This document shows, piece after piece, positions 13,815 through 20,798 of a stretch of DNA of 20,798 nt. Numbering within the stretch: the stretch's first letter is position 1; every line of letters starts with the position of its first letter. The stretch covers positions 1-20,798 of the forward strand of contig VXPR01000484.1 of NCBI GenBank assembly GCA_009839405.1, written 5' to 3'. The stretch is from Gammaproteobacteria bacterium (GTDB lineage Bacteria; Pseudomonadota; Gammaproteobacteria; Pseudomonadales; Azotimanducaceae). The position numbers and the translations under genes were made by a program. The notes beneath the pieces are model-generated. The model worked only from the letters and a program-made list of their open reading frames with translations, had not been told where the DNA came from and did not search any database.

Positions 13815-15389
13815 ATGGCGGAAGCGGACGGTACGGCGGGCTGGCGGCCGGAGGTGGCGCAGATCGACTTGCGGCGAAAGTTGCGGGCGCAGATGGGCGG
13901 TGCCGAGGGGATCGAGCGGCAGCACCGGAGGGGCAAGCTCACGGTGCGGGAGCGCATTGATGGGTTGGTGGATGCTGGCAGCTTCCGCGAGTTTCACTCG
14001 CTCGCGGGCAGCGGCAGCTATCAAGGCAACACGCTCAAGTCCTTCGTTCCGCGCGGGTCCGTCGAAGGGATGGCGCGCTTGGGCGGGCGCAAGGCGGTGC
14101 TCTCTGCCGGCGACTTCACCGTGCGCGGCGGCTCCGGCGGCAGCGGCGGCGGACTCGGCAACGAACTCGCCTCCAACCAACGCGCCCGCGAGTGGAAGTT
14201 GCCCTATGTGCGCCTGCTCGATGCTGCCGGCGGCAGCGTGAAGAGCTTCGAGGACATCGGTCGCACCTACCTGCCGGACGGCAACGGCTGGACCCAGATC
14301 GACGTGGACCTGCTCTCCAAGGTGCCCGTGGTTTCCGCGGTGATGGGCTCCGTGGCCGGGCTGCCCGCCATCAACGCCTGCCTCGCCCACTTCAACGTGA
14401 TGGTCAAGGACACGAGCCAGCTCTTTCCCGGTGGCCCGCCGGTGGTGAAGGCTGCCCTCGGCTACGACATCACCAAGGAGGAGCTCGGTGGCCCCCACAT
14501 CCACACGCGCATCAGCGGCAGCGTGGACAACCTCGCGCACACCGAGGAGGAAGCCTTCGACATGATCCGGCGCTTCCTCGGCTATCTGCCGGCCAACGTC
14601 TGGGAGATGGCGCCGCGCGGCGCCACCGACGACGATCCCGAACGCCGGGAGGAGGCGCTCGTGGACTTGATGCCCCGGGACCGCCGCAAGATCTACAAGG
14701 TCCACTCCCTGATCGATGCTGTGGTGGACACCGGCTCCTTCTTCGAGATTGCACCGCGCCACGGCCGCGCCCGCGTCACCGGTCTCGCCAGACTCGGCGG
14801 CTACCCGGTGGGCATCATGGCCAACAACCCCCGCCATTACGGCGGCTCGACAGATGTGGCTGCCGGCGGCAAGGTGATGCGCCTCTTGCAACTGTGCGAC
14901 CTCTTCCACCTGCCCATCGTCAGCCTCGCCGACGAACCCGGCTTCATGGTGGGGCTCGAATCCGAGAAGCAGGGCATCGAGCGAGCCGGGGCGCAGCTCG
15001 TGTCTGTGACCTGCCAATCCCGAATGCCGTGGATCACCATCGTCATCGGTCGCCTGTTCGGCGTCGCCGGCCAATGCCACCACCGCCCGACGGGCATGTT
15101 CCGCCGCTACGCCTGGCCCTCGGCAACCTGGGGCTCCATGCACATCGCCGGCGGCACCTCCGCCGCCTACCGCCGCGAAATCGACAACGCCGAAGACCCG
15201 GATGCGAAGCGCCAGGAGATCGAACAGCGCCTGAACGCCATCGCCTCCCCGTTCCGCACGGCGGAAGCCACGGGCCAAGACATCATCGACCCCAGGGAAA
15301 CCCGCAGCGTCCTGTGCGAGTTCGCCGAAGACGCCCAACGGGTACTTCGAACGCAACTGGGCGAACCGCCAATCCCGTATCGACCTTGA
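13815..15389 (+). CDS. Acyl-CoA carboxylase carboxyltransferase (beta) subunit
   Basis: This 524-residue protein belongs to the biotin-dependent carboxyltransferase family (PccB, MmdA, AccD-type). It should transfer a carboxyl group from carboxybiotin to an acyl-CoA such as acetyl-, propionyl- or methylcrotonyl-CoA. The N-terminal half has GKLTVRERID, a glycine-rich DFTVRGGSGGSGGGLG (100-115) and LPYVRLLDAAGGSV. The C-terminal half has GYPVGIMANNP, LADEPGFMVG and SATWGSMHIAGGTSAAYRREI. ATG 13815 has GGAGGG five bases upstream; a frame open back to GTG 13692 lacks family similarity. No biotin carboxylase or biotin carrier gene lies next to it, so its partner must be elsewhere and the substrate cannot be told. 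Confidence 0.92.
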   Translation: MAEADGTAGWRPEVAQIDLRRKLRAQMGGAEGIERQHRRGKLTVRERIDGLVDAGSFREFHSLAGSGSYQGNTLKSFVPRGSVEGMARLGGRKAVLSAGDFTVRGGSGGSGGGLGNELASNQRAREWKLPYVRLLDAAGGSVKSFEDIGRTYLPDGNGWTQIDVDLLSKVPVVSAVMGSVAGLPAINACLAHFNVMVKDTSQLFPGGPPVVKAALGYDITKEELGGPHIHTRISGSVDNLAHTEEEAFDMIRRFLGYLPANVWEMAPRGATDDDPERREEALVDLMPRDRRKIYKVHSLIDAVVDTGSFFEIAPRHGRARVTGLARLGGYPVGIMANNPRHYGGSTDVAAGGKVMRLLQLCDLFHLPIVSLADEPGFMVGLESEKQGIERAGAQLVSVTCQSRMPWITIVIGRLFGVAGQCHHRPTGMFRRYAWPSATWGSMHIAGGTSAAYRREIDNAEDPDAKRQEIEQRLNAIASPFRTAEATGQDIIDPRETRSVLCEFAEDAQRVLRTQLGEPPIPYRP

Positions 15390-15725
15390 CGCGGGTTGTT
15401 GGGTTCCCCAGCACACGTTCCTCGGCAGAGCGGGCGTTCTGGCGCGCGCTACCAAGTGCGTCCCCTCACGGGCCTTCGGCCAGCCCAGCAAAGCGCTGAT
15501 TTCGCACACGAAGTAACGGTGATGGATTACATGCCGCAGGTTGACTTCGTGGCACCGTTGGACAGTCCAGACGATGGCCGAGCCGATCCGTACCCGAACG
15601 CAGCGACAGCCCCTTCCCGAGGGACACCAGCCGGCCCGCCACACGAGGCAACACCCGCCGGCGTGGTGCCAGCGGCTGTGCCAATTTCCCGTCAACTAGC
15701 CGGTGTCGTGCCCAAGGAAAACGCC
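15390..15725. other. 336-base gap upstream of the broken Uma2 gene
   Basis: A plus-strand frame is open from about 15396 into the next gene, but its translation up to 15725 is proline- and arginine-rich and unlike any family I know. The last 25 bases (gcccaaggaaaacgcc then ATG) closely resemble the leader of the intact Uma2 gene (gcccaaggagacacgcc then ATG), so the duplication includes the ribosome binding site. No terminator with a T-tract was seen after the carboxylase stop. Confidence 0.5.
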
Positions 15726-16532
15726 ATGCCCACCGCACCGCAGCCGCACCGCACCCGCAAGCGCCACCGTCCCGATGCGACGTCCAGTGCGCAGCAGTTC
15801 GCCAAGCGAACCGCCAACGCGTCCGCAAGAACGCGGGAATATCCGGAGTCCGACGGTAAGCCGATGGCCGAGACTCCCATCCACATGAAGGCGATGAACG
15901 ACGCCATCATGCCGCTCGAGGAACACTACGCCGAACGAGACGACGTGTACGTCGGCGGCAACATGATGATGTACTACGTCGAGGACTCACCGCGCATATC
16001 GGTCTCGGCGGACGCGTTTGTCGCTTTCGGCCCGTCCCGGGAGCCGCTGCGCCGAGTCTGGAAGACGTGGGAGGAGGGCAAGCTCGCGGACTTCGTTCTG
16101 GAAGTGACCTCGAAGAGCACCCGCAGAGACGACGAGGAGCGCAAGCGCGACATCTACCGTCGTCTGGCGTGACCGAATACTGGCAGTTCGATCCAACCGG
16201 GGACTACTTGGAACCCGTGCTGAAGGGGCGCCGCTTGAACGCGACTGGCGCCTACCGCCCCATCCACGTGAGACCGCCCCGGACGGAACTCCGTACGGCG
16301 GGTCGAAGGTGTTGGGCCTCGGAAGCCGCCTGCGCCTGTTCGACCCGGCCACCGGTGCATTCCTTCCCACCAACGATGACAAGTACCGCATCATCAAGGA
16401 CAACGAGCGTGCCCTTGCCGAGCGGGACCGAGCCATCAAGGAAAAGGACCGCGCCATCGCGCAAGGCGCAGAGCCCGGAAAGCCGCCGAAGCGGAACTGG
16501 AGCAACTCAAGGGGAGCCGCACCCGCCGTTGA
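15726..16532 (+). pseudogene. Frameshifted Uma2-family paralog
   Basis: The gene starts at ATG 15726 with AAGGA upstream and reads MPTAPQPHRTRKRHRPD. It keeps DADAFVAFG-like and DFVLEVTSKST core segments, then meets TGA at 16170-16172 within IYRRLA. Restoring one G near 16165 continues GVTEYWQFDPTGDYLEPVLKGRRLNATGAYRPIHV. Restoring another near 16272 continues ETAPDGTPYGGSKV and then LGLGSRLRLFDPATGAFLPTN. A third near 16463 leads to ARKAAEAELEQLKG and a stop at 16530-16532. The repaired protein of about 269 residues aligns along its length with the intact copy at 12626-13399. The QPD motif of that copy is SAD here. Either it is a decaying gene or the G-runs were undercounted in sequencing. 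Confidence 0.85.
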
Positions 16533-16568
16533 TCGGCCTTGGCCGGCGCCTCGTCAACCGAAGACCCA

Positions 16569-16934
16569 CTACCTTCGTGTCGCCAGCGCCAAGGTGTTAC
16601 CCGCCGGGTCCTCAAAGAACGCCATCCATTCCGTTTCCCCGGCCGGGCCGAACGTGCCGTCTTCGTCCTTGTGGATGGGGTGCGGTGGGCCGGTGAAGTT
16701 GGCGCCGCGGCTTTCGTACTCGGTAACGGCGGCGTCGATGTCGTCCACCCATAGGTAGAGCACGGAACTCGCGGAGTTGCCTTCGAACATTACCCGGACG
16801 CCGCCTATGTCGAAGAAGACGAGGCCAGGCGGGTCGAAGGTGGCGAGGTGGCGCGCTCCCACCACGTCGCGGTAGAAGCGCGTTGTCTCGGCGAGGTCGT
16901 CGCCGGCCGCCATGCTGACTTGATGCAGACGCAT
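16569..16934 (-). CDS. VOC-family (glyoxalase/dioxygenase-fold) protein
   Basis: This 121-residue protein has the vicinal oxygen chelate fold: HQVSMAAGDDLAETTRFYRDVVGA at the start, then DIGGVRVMFEG, a central VDDIDAAVTEYESRGANF, and FFEDPAGNTLALA at the end. Likely metal ligands are His4 and Glu51. The usual final Glu after GN (IEL in many relatives) is Ala here, so metal binding may differ. Enzymes of this fold include lyases, epimerases and ring-cleaving dioxygenases, and the substrate cannot be told. It starts five bases after the stop of the LLM oxidoreductase gene and is the last member of the minus-strand operon. Confidence 0.88.
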   Translation of the reverse strand: MRLHQVSMAAGDDLAETTRFYRDVVGARHLATFDPPGLVFFDIGGVRVMFEGNSASSVLYLWVDDIDAAVTEYESRGANFTGPPHPIHKDEDGTFGPAGETEWMAFFEDPAGNTLALATRR

Positions 16935-16939
16935 GGGCT

Positions 16940-17944
16940 TTATGCGGTCAGCGCTTCGACGATGCGGCGGCGACGGTCGCTATCGAGTTGGGCGTAGGCG
17001 GCGGAGGTGCGGTCGACGATGTCGCCGTAGCGGTCCTTGATGCCGGTGGCAATGTCGTCGGGTTCGGCCACCACGGCGAAGTTGCGCATGAGGTCCTCGT
17101 CGATGAGCTCCGCCATTTCGACCCAGCGGCCTTGCTTCGACATGGCGTTGAGCTGCGGCTGCAGCTCGCCAGCGCCGACGCTGTCGAGCACGGGCTTGTA
17201 GGCTGGCGTCGAGCCATAGAAGGCGATCTGCTGGCGGGTGGCCTGCGCCGCGCCCGCCTGCTCCTTCTCGTCGCGGCCTGTGACCACGAAGCAGGGGTAG
17301 GAAATCTCGAAGTCATCGCGCGTTCGACCGGACTTCGCAAGGCCCCGCTCGATCGCCGGGATGGTCGTCTCGCGCAGGTATTTCTCGGTGGTGAAGGCGT
17401 GCACGATGATGCCGTCGGCGACTTCCCCTGCCACCTCGGTCATGCGCGGGCCCACGGCGGCAAGGAACACCCGGGGTGCGCCGTGCTCGGTGTTGGTGGG
17501 GGTGAAGAACGGCGTCATCAGGGTGTGGGTGTAGAACTTGCCGGTGAATGCGAGGGGTTCGTTGTCGTACCAGTTCGCCCAGATGGCCCTCAGGGCAAGG
17601 ATGAATTCGCGCATCCGTGCCGCCGGGTGGGACCAGGGCATGCTGAAGCGCTTGGTGATGTGGGGGCGAATCTGCGAGCCGAGGCCCAGCACGAAGCGGC
17701 CTTCCGAAGTGGCGTTGAGGTCGTGGCCAATTTGCGCCAGCACCATGGGCGTCCGGGCGAAGGCGACGGCAATGCCGGTGATGAGGTCCACCTTCGAGGT
17801 GTGCTGGGCGGCAAACGCCAGCGGCAGGAAGGGGTCGTGCGACGTTTCCGCCGACTGAATGCCGCTGTAGCCCATCTCTTCGAGTTCCCGCGCCTGGGCG
17901 CCAACCTTGGCCAAATCCCAGCCGACTCCGCCGTCAACCTTCAT
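16940..17944 (-). CDS. LLM-class flavin-dependent oxidoreductase (F420- or FMN-type)
   Basis: The 334-residue product belongs to the luciferase-like monooxygenase superfamily, TIM-barrel enzymes that use F420 or FMN. Recognisable segments are ARELEEMGYSGIQSAE, TGIAVAFARTPMVLAQIGHDLN, SEGRFVLGLGSQIRPHITKRF, PRVFLAAVGPRMTEVAGEVADGIIVHAF and a C-terminal IKDRYGDIVDRTSA. The beginning MKVDGGVGWDL resembles a group annotated as F420-dependent (MSMEG_2256-like), though the cofactor is not proved by the sequence. AAGGA precedes ATG 17944. It lies 65 bases after the symporter gene and 5 bases before the VOC gene, so it is probably part of one operon. Confidence 0.9.
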   Translation of the reverse strand: MKVDGGVGWDLAKVGAQARELEEMGYSGIQSAETSHDPFLPLAFAAQHTSKVDLITGIAVAFARTPMVLAQIGHDLNATSEGRFVLGLGSQIRPHITKRFSMPWSHPAARMREFILALRAIWANWYDNEPLAFTGKFYTHTLMTPFFTPTNTEHGAPRVFLAAVGPRMTEVAGEVADGIIVHAFTTEKYLRETTIPAIERGLAKSGRTRDDFEISYPCFVVTGRDEKEQAGAAQATRQQIAFYGSTPAYKPVLDSVGAGELQPQLNAMSKQGRWVEMAELIDEDLMRNFAVVAEPDDIATGIKDRYGDIVDRTSAAYAQLDSDRRRRIVEALTA

Positions 17945-18009
17945 TTCCGTTCCTTATCTCGTGTGAGTTGCCTGCGCCCTGCGTCGGCGCGGGATGTGGG
18001 CGGCGCATT

Positions 18010-19362
18010 CTAACCGCGCCGCGCCGGCAGCATCAGGATCAGCCAGCCCACCGCGAACGGCAGGGCGCGTTCCGCCACATCACCCGGCGTGTCCGGCAGC
18101 GAGTAGAACAGCACCGTGAGGGCGAATCCCGCGGCCATCGCCACCGGCGCCATCGTCGGGTTGATGGGGCGGCGGAGCAGTCGTTGCATGACCAAGGGGC
18201 CGAACGTCGCGCCCAGCGCGTTCCAGGCGAACAGCACGCGGGCGAAGATGGTCTCCGGCAGAAACAGCGCCAGCAGCACGGCCACGATGCCCACCAGCAC
18301 GACGTAGATGCGAGAGTTGGCGCGCTTTAGGTCGTGCGACGCGACGCCAGCCGCCACCAGCAACTGGCTGTCTGCCGTCGACATCACGGCAGAGAGCACT
18401 GCCACGGTCAGCAGCGCTCCGACCAACGCCGGCAACAGCGCTTCGGATAGCTGGAACAACAAGGACTCCGGCTCGGGCACGTGATCGAGCAGCGCATGAC
18501 CGGCGAGCCCGGCGGTGAACATCCCGCCGAGCACGACGACGAACCACGCCAGCGCAATGAGGCGCGCCCGCGACAGCGCGCCCTCGTTCGCGAGCGCCAT
18601 CATGCGGTTCAGCATGTGCGGTTGGCCGAGCGGGCCGAAGCCAATGGACACCATGCCGAGCAGGAATCCTGCCGCCAGCAAACCGGCGTTGGCGCCGGTT
18701 GGGCTCAGTTGCTCGGGTTCCAATGCCGCGAAGATAGGAGCGAAGCCGCCAAGCTCCACCAGCACGGCGATGGGCAGCACCAGCGCGGCCACGAACATGA
18801 CCACCGCCTGGAGGGAGTCGGTGATGCTCACGGCCCAGAAGCCGCCGAGGCACGTGTACACGAGGATGATGACTGCACCGATGACGATGGCGGCGGTGGC
18901 GCTGATGTCGAACGAAGCCGCAAGGGTGGTGCCGGCACCCTGGAACTGCGCCGCGACATAGAACGAAAAACAGAACAGGATCGCGGCGCTGGCCACGGCA
19001 ATGGCGGCGCGACGTTCGCGGGCATCGAGGCCATCGACCAGAAAGTCGGTGAGGGTTACGTACTGCCTATCGGCGGCGAGGCGCCGAAGCCTTGGCGCGA
19101 TGAAGAACCACGCGACGATGTGGCCGGTGATGGTGCCGGGCAACAGCCAGACGGCGGATATCCCTTGGGTGTAGGCGATGCCAGTGACGCCGAGGATCGA
19201 CCATGCGGAGGATGCGCCGGCGGCGTAGGAGAGGCTGGCGACAAGCGCGCCCATGCGGCGGCCGCCGATGAGGAAATCGTCATGGCTGGCACTGCGACTG
19301 CGCGCCCAGAGGCCAATGCCGATCAGCAGCGCTTGGTAGGCGACGAGAATGGCGATCAACAT
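18010..19362 (-). CDS. Sodium:solute symporter (SSS family)
   Basis: This 450-residue integral membrane protein has about 12-13 hydrophobic helices and the SSS family layout, the group that includes PutP (proline), PanF (pantothenate) and sugar or carboxylate carriers. Typical segments are DDFLIGGRRMGALVASLSYAAGASSAW near the N-terminus, VYTCLGGFWAVSITDSLQAVVMF in the middle, and LLTVAVLSAVMSTADSQLLVA, which matches the family signature, near residue 330. It should import its solute with Na+ across the inner membrane. The solute cannot be read from the sequence. It starts 35 bases after an LLM oxidoreductase and precedes another, so its cargo is probably their substrate or its precursor (inference). 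Confidence 0.93.
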   Translation of the reverse strand: MLIAILVAYQALLIGIGLWARSRSASHDDFLIGGRRMGALVASLSYAAGASSAWSILGVTGIAYTQGISAVWLLPGTITGHIVAWFFIAPRLRRLAADRQYVTLTDFLVDGLDARERRAAIAVASAAILFCFSFYVAAQFQGAGTTLAASFDISATAAIVIGAVIILVYTCLGGFWAVSITDSLQAVVMFVAALVLPIAVLVELGGFAPIFAALEPEQLSPTGANAGLLAAGFLLGMVSIGFGPLGQPHMLNRMMALANEGALSRARLIALAWFVVVLGGMFTAGLAGHALLDHVPEPESLLFQLSEALLPALVGALLTVAVLSAVMSTADSQLLVAAGVASHDLKRANSRIYVVLVGIVAVLLALFLPETIFARVLFAWNALGATFGPLVMQRLLRRPINPTMAPVAMAAGFALTVLFYSLPDTPGDVAERALPFAVGWLILMLPARRG

Positions 19363-19397
19363 TTGGGGCCTCGCCGCCAGCCCGATCGGTCAGGGTT

Positions 19398-20402
19398 TCA
19401 GTCGACCCCGAAGCGGTCCGACGTAAACGCCTGGAAGGTGACTTTCGCTTCCTCCGGCCCCGGAGGCGGCGCGCCGATGGGGGCGACGATGGTGGTGTCG
19501 ATGCCCGCCTCGGCTTGTTCCTTCACCCGTTCCGCCACCTGCTCCTCGTTGCCGATGATGGCCACCTCGTCGACGATCTCGTCGGTGAGGGATGAGGTGG
19601 TCTTCTCGCGGTCGCGCGCGGCCCAGCCGTCGAGCACGTTCTGCGCCTCTTCTTCGTAGCCTGCCCACTTGAGGAAGTCGTTGTACACGGGGTTCGCGTA
19701 GTAGGGCGCGAAGTGATGCCGGAAGCGGGCGCGGCCGTCTTCGATGTCGTCGGTCACATAGACCATCGAGCGGTTGAGGATTTCGATGTCGTCAAGCGTC
19801 TTGCCGGCCCGCGCCGCACCAATCTTCACGTGTTCGAGCATCCTCGGCAGCGCCTTGTGTGGCCACAGGTTGAAGACGACGCCGTCGCCGTGCTCGGCGG
19901 CCATCTCGATCATCTTGGGCCTAAGGCCGGCGAGGAAGATGGGCACGGGATGTTCGAGCGGGGTTTGGCTGTAGCCTCGGCTCGCAAGCGTCGTCAGGTC
20001 GAAGTTCGATTTTTCGCCAGCCAGCATCGAGCGAACGATGATCGCTGTCTCCTTCACCCGCGTGAGCGGCTTTTCCAAGGGGATGCCGTTGAAGCGTTCC
20101 ATGATGGCCTGGCTCGAGGAGCCGAGCCCCAGGGCGAACCGCCCCGGCAGGAGTTGGCCCAAGACGTTGGCCGTTGCAGCCAGCACCGCCGGGGTGCGGG
20201 TATAGACCGGCGTCACCGCCACCCCCAGCCGCATCCGCCGGGCGTGCGGTGCCATCGCGGCCACCATCGTCAGGCTGTCCGGTGCCATCGCATCGCTGAA
20301 CCAGGCGTCGTCGAAGCCGTTGTCCTCGGCCCAACGCACGACCTCGATGTTGTCTTCGAGCACCGGCCCCGCCGGCAACGTGACCGCGATCCGCTTGCGC
20401 AT
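19398..20402 (-). CDS. Second LLM-class flavin-dependent oxidoreductase
   Basis: The 334-residue protein starts at ATG 20402 (MRKRIAVTLPAG), with GAGGAA seven bases upstream; a longer open frame begins in the divergent promoter region and is unlikely. LLM superfamily segments include VVRWAEDNGFDDAWFSDAM, RLGVAVTPVYTRTPAVLAATANVL, PGRFALGLGSSSQAIMERFNG, PIFLAGLRPKMIEMAAEHGDGVVFNLW and the C-terminal NEEQVAERVKEQAEAGIDTTIVAP. It resembles F420-dependent methylenetetrahydromethanopterin-reductase-like proteins. It is only distantly similar to the LLM protein at 16940-17944, so the two are not recent duplicates. It is the first gene of the minus-strand operon. Confidence 0.92.
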   Translation of the reverse strand: MRKRIAVTLPAGPVLEDNIEVVRWAEDNGFDDAWFSDAMAPDSLTMVAAMAPHARRMRLGVAVTPVYTRTPAVLAATANVLGQLLPGRFALGLGSSSQAIMERFNGIPLEKPLTRVKETAIIVRSMLAGEKSNFDLTTLASRGYSQTPLEHPVPIFLAGLRPKMIEMAAEHGDGVVFNLWPHKALPRMLEHVKIGAARAGKTLDDIEILNRSMVYVTDDIEDGRARFRHHFAPYYANPVYNDFLKWAGYEEEAQNVLDGWAARDREKTTSSLTDEIVDEVAIIGNEEQVAERVKEQAEAGIDTTIVAPIGAPPPGPEEAKVTFQAFTSDRFGVD

Positions 20403-20439
20403 CGGTGTTTCCTCGTGCTTACCCCGTGTGGTGCCGAGG

Positions 20440-20445
20440 ATTCTA
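20440..20445 (-). promoter_or_regulatory. Candidate -10 element for the LLM/SSS/VOC operon
   Basis: TAGAAT on the minus strand (20445-20440) lies 37 bases before the ATG at 20402. The expected -35 position holds no good hexamer. The 121-base divergent gap is the only clear place for this operon's promoter. Confidence 0.3.
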
Positions 20446-20466
20446 TGCTTGTTGATTGCAGGGCAG

Positions 20467-20496
20467 TTGACCGAGCGGCGGTTTCTTTCGTTCAAT
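20467..20496 (+). promoter_or_regulatory. Candidate promoter for the Gfo/Idh/MocA gene
   Basis: TTGACC (20467-20472) and TTCAAT (20491-20496) are separated by 18 bases and match the sigma70 hexamers at five and four of six positions. The start codon follows 27 bases after the -10, with a GGAGGGG ribosome binding site at 20513-20519. Confidence 0.45.
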
Positions 20497-20523
20497 CCTT
20501 GTCAAACGCGTCGGAGGGGCTAG

Positions 20524-20798
20524 ATGGCGAAACTCAAGATGGGACTTGTAGGCGGCGGCGAGGGTGCCTTCATCGGCGCCGTGCACCGCATCGCTGCGGA
20601 GCTAGACGGGCGCATCGAGCTTGCGTGTGGCGCCTTCTCGAGCGACCCGGAGCGTTCCCGCGCCGCCGGCCCTCAGCTGTATGGCTTGCCGGCCGAACGC
20701 AGCTATGGCTCGACCCACGAGATGTTCCAGGCGGAAGCCGCGCTGAGTGCCGACGACCGCATGGACTTCGTCGTCATCGCCACCCCGAACCACACGCA
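20524..20798 (+). CDS. Gfo/Idh/MocA-family oxidoreductase, N-terminal part (runs off the window)
   Basis: The 91 visible residues start MAKLKMGLVGGGEGAFIGAVH and form the NAD(P)-binding Rossmann half of the Gfo/Idh/MocA family, which oxidises or reduces sugars, inositols and related polyols. The dinucleotide motif GGGEGAFIG is at about residues 10-18. It is followed by FSSDPERSRAAG, a family-typical segment, and by DFVVIATPNHT near the edge, part of the catalytic-domain boundary. The ribosome binding site is excellent (GGAGGGG, six bases before the ATG). The gene is divergent from the LLM/SSS/VOC operon. The catalytic residues (EKP and later His/Lys) lie beyond the window. Confidence 0.9.
   Translation, partial: MAKLKMGLVGGGEGAFIGAVHRIAAELDGRIELACGAFSSDPERSRAAGPQLYGLPAERSYGSTHEMFQAEAALSADDRMDFVVIATPNHT

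Noticed and set aside
13725..15695. Long minus-strand open frame antisense to the carboxylase gene
   Set aside because: The product is low-complexity His/Gly/Ala-rich with no family match; the plus-strand carboxylase explains the region.

Overview
The window reads as a GC-rich chromosome segment from a gammaproteobacterium. The main reason is the divergent arrangement bamD / rluD-pgeF, a conserved gammaproteobacterial neighbourhood, together with IlvH, YeiW and IlvC proteins that resemble gammaproteobacterial forms. No CRISPR array, insertion sequence, tRNA or rRNA was seen, and coding density is high. The genus cannot be named from the sequence; two LLM-class flavin oxidoreductases, a Gfo/Idh/MocA enzyme and Uma2-family genes would fit an uncultured marine or host-associated lineage, but that is inference.

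Layout. 1-602: a small exported c-type cytochrome (plus strand) whose start cannot be placed, preceded by an 11-bp tandem repeat. 679-4027 (minus): the branched-chain amino acid operon ilvB-ilvN-ilvC. 4183-8634 (minus): a 1483-residue secreted multidomain protein with six Ig-like repeats and a metzincin-like domain that has lost every zinc ligand. 8787-10582 (minus): pgeF and rluD, translationally coupled. 10644-11588 (plus): bamD, divergent from rluD. 11724-11972 (minus) and 12047-12508 (plus): a YeiW-type CxxxCGxCC protein and a divergent unrecognised protein. 12626-16532: an intact Uma2-family gene (minus), an acyl-CoA carboxylase beta subunit (plus) and a second Uma2-like gene broken by three one-base frameshifts (plus). 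16569-20402 (minus): a probable catabolic operon of an LLM oxidoreductase, an SSS symporter, a second LLM oxidoreductase and a VOC protein, with a divergent Gfo/Idh/MocA dehydrogenase entering the right edge.

How the genes work together. IlvB and IlvN form acetolactate synthase and IlvC performs the next step of valine, leucine and isoleucine synthesis. BamD (outer-membrane protein assembly), RluD (23S rRNA pseudouridylation) and PgeF (peptidoglycan precursor quality control) are housekeeping genes. The right-hand operon pairs one importer with three putative small-molecule enzymes and looks like an uptake-and-conversion module for an unknown substrate. The most unusual element is the large secreted protein, which lies directly after pgeF, where clpB is found in E. 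coli, and keeps the frame of a metalloprotease domain without its active site.
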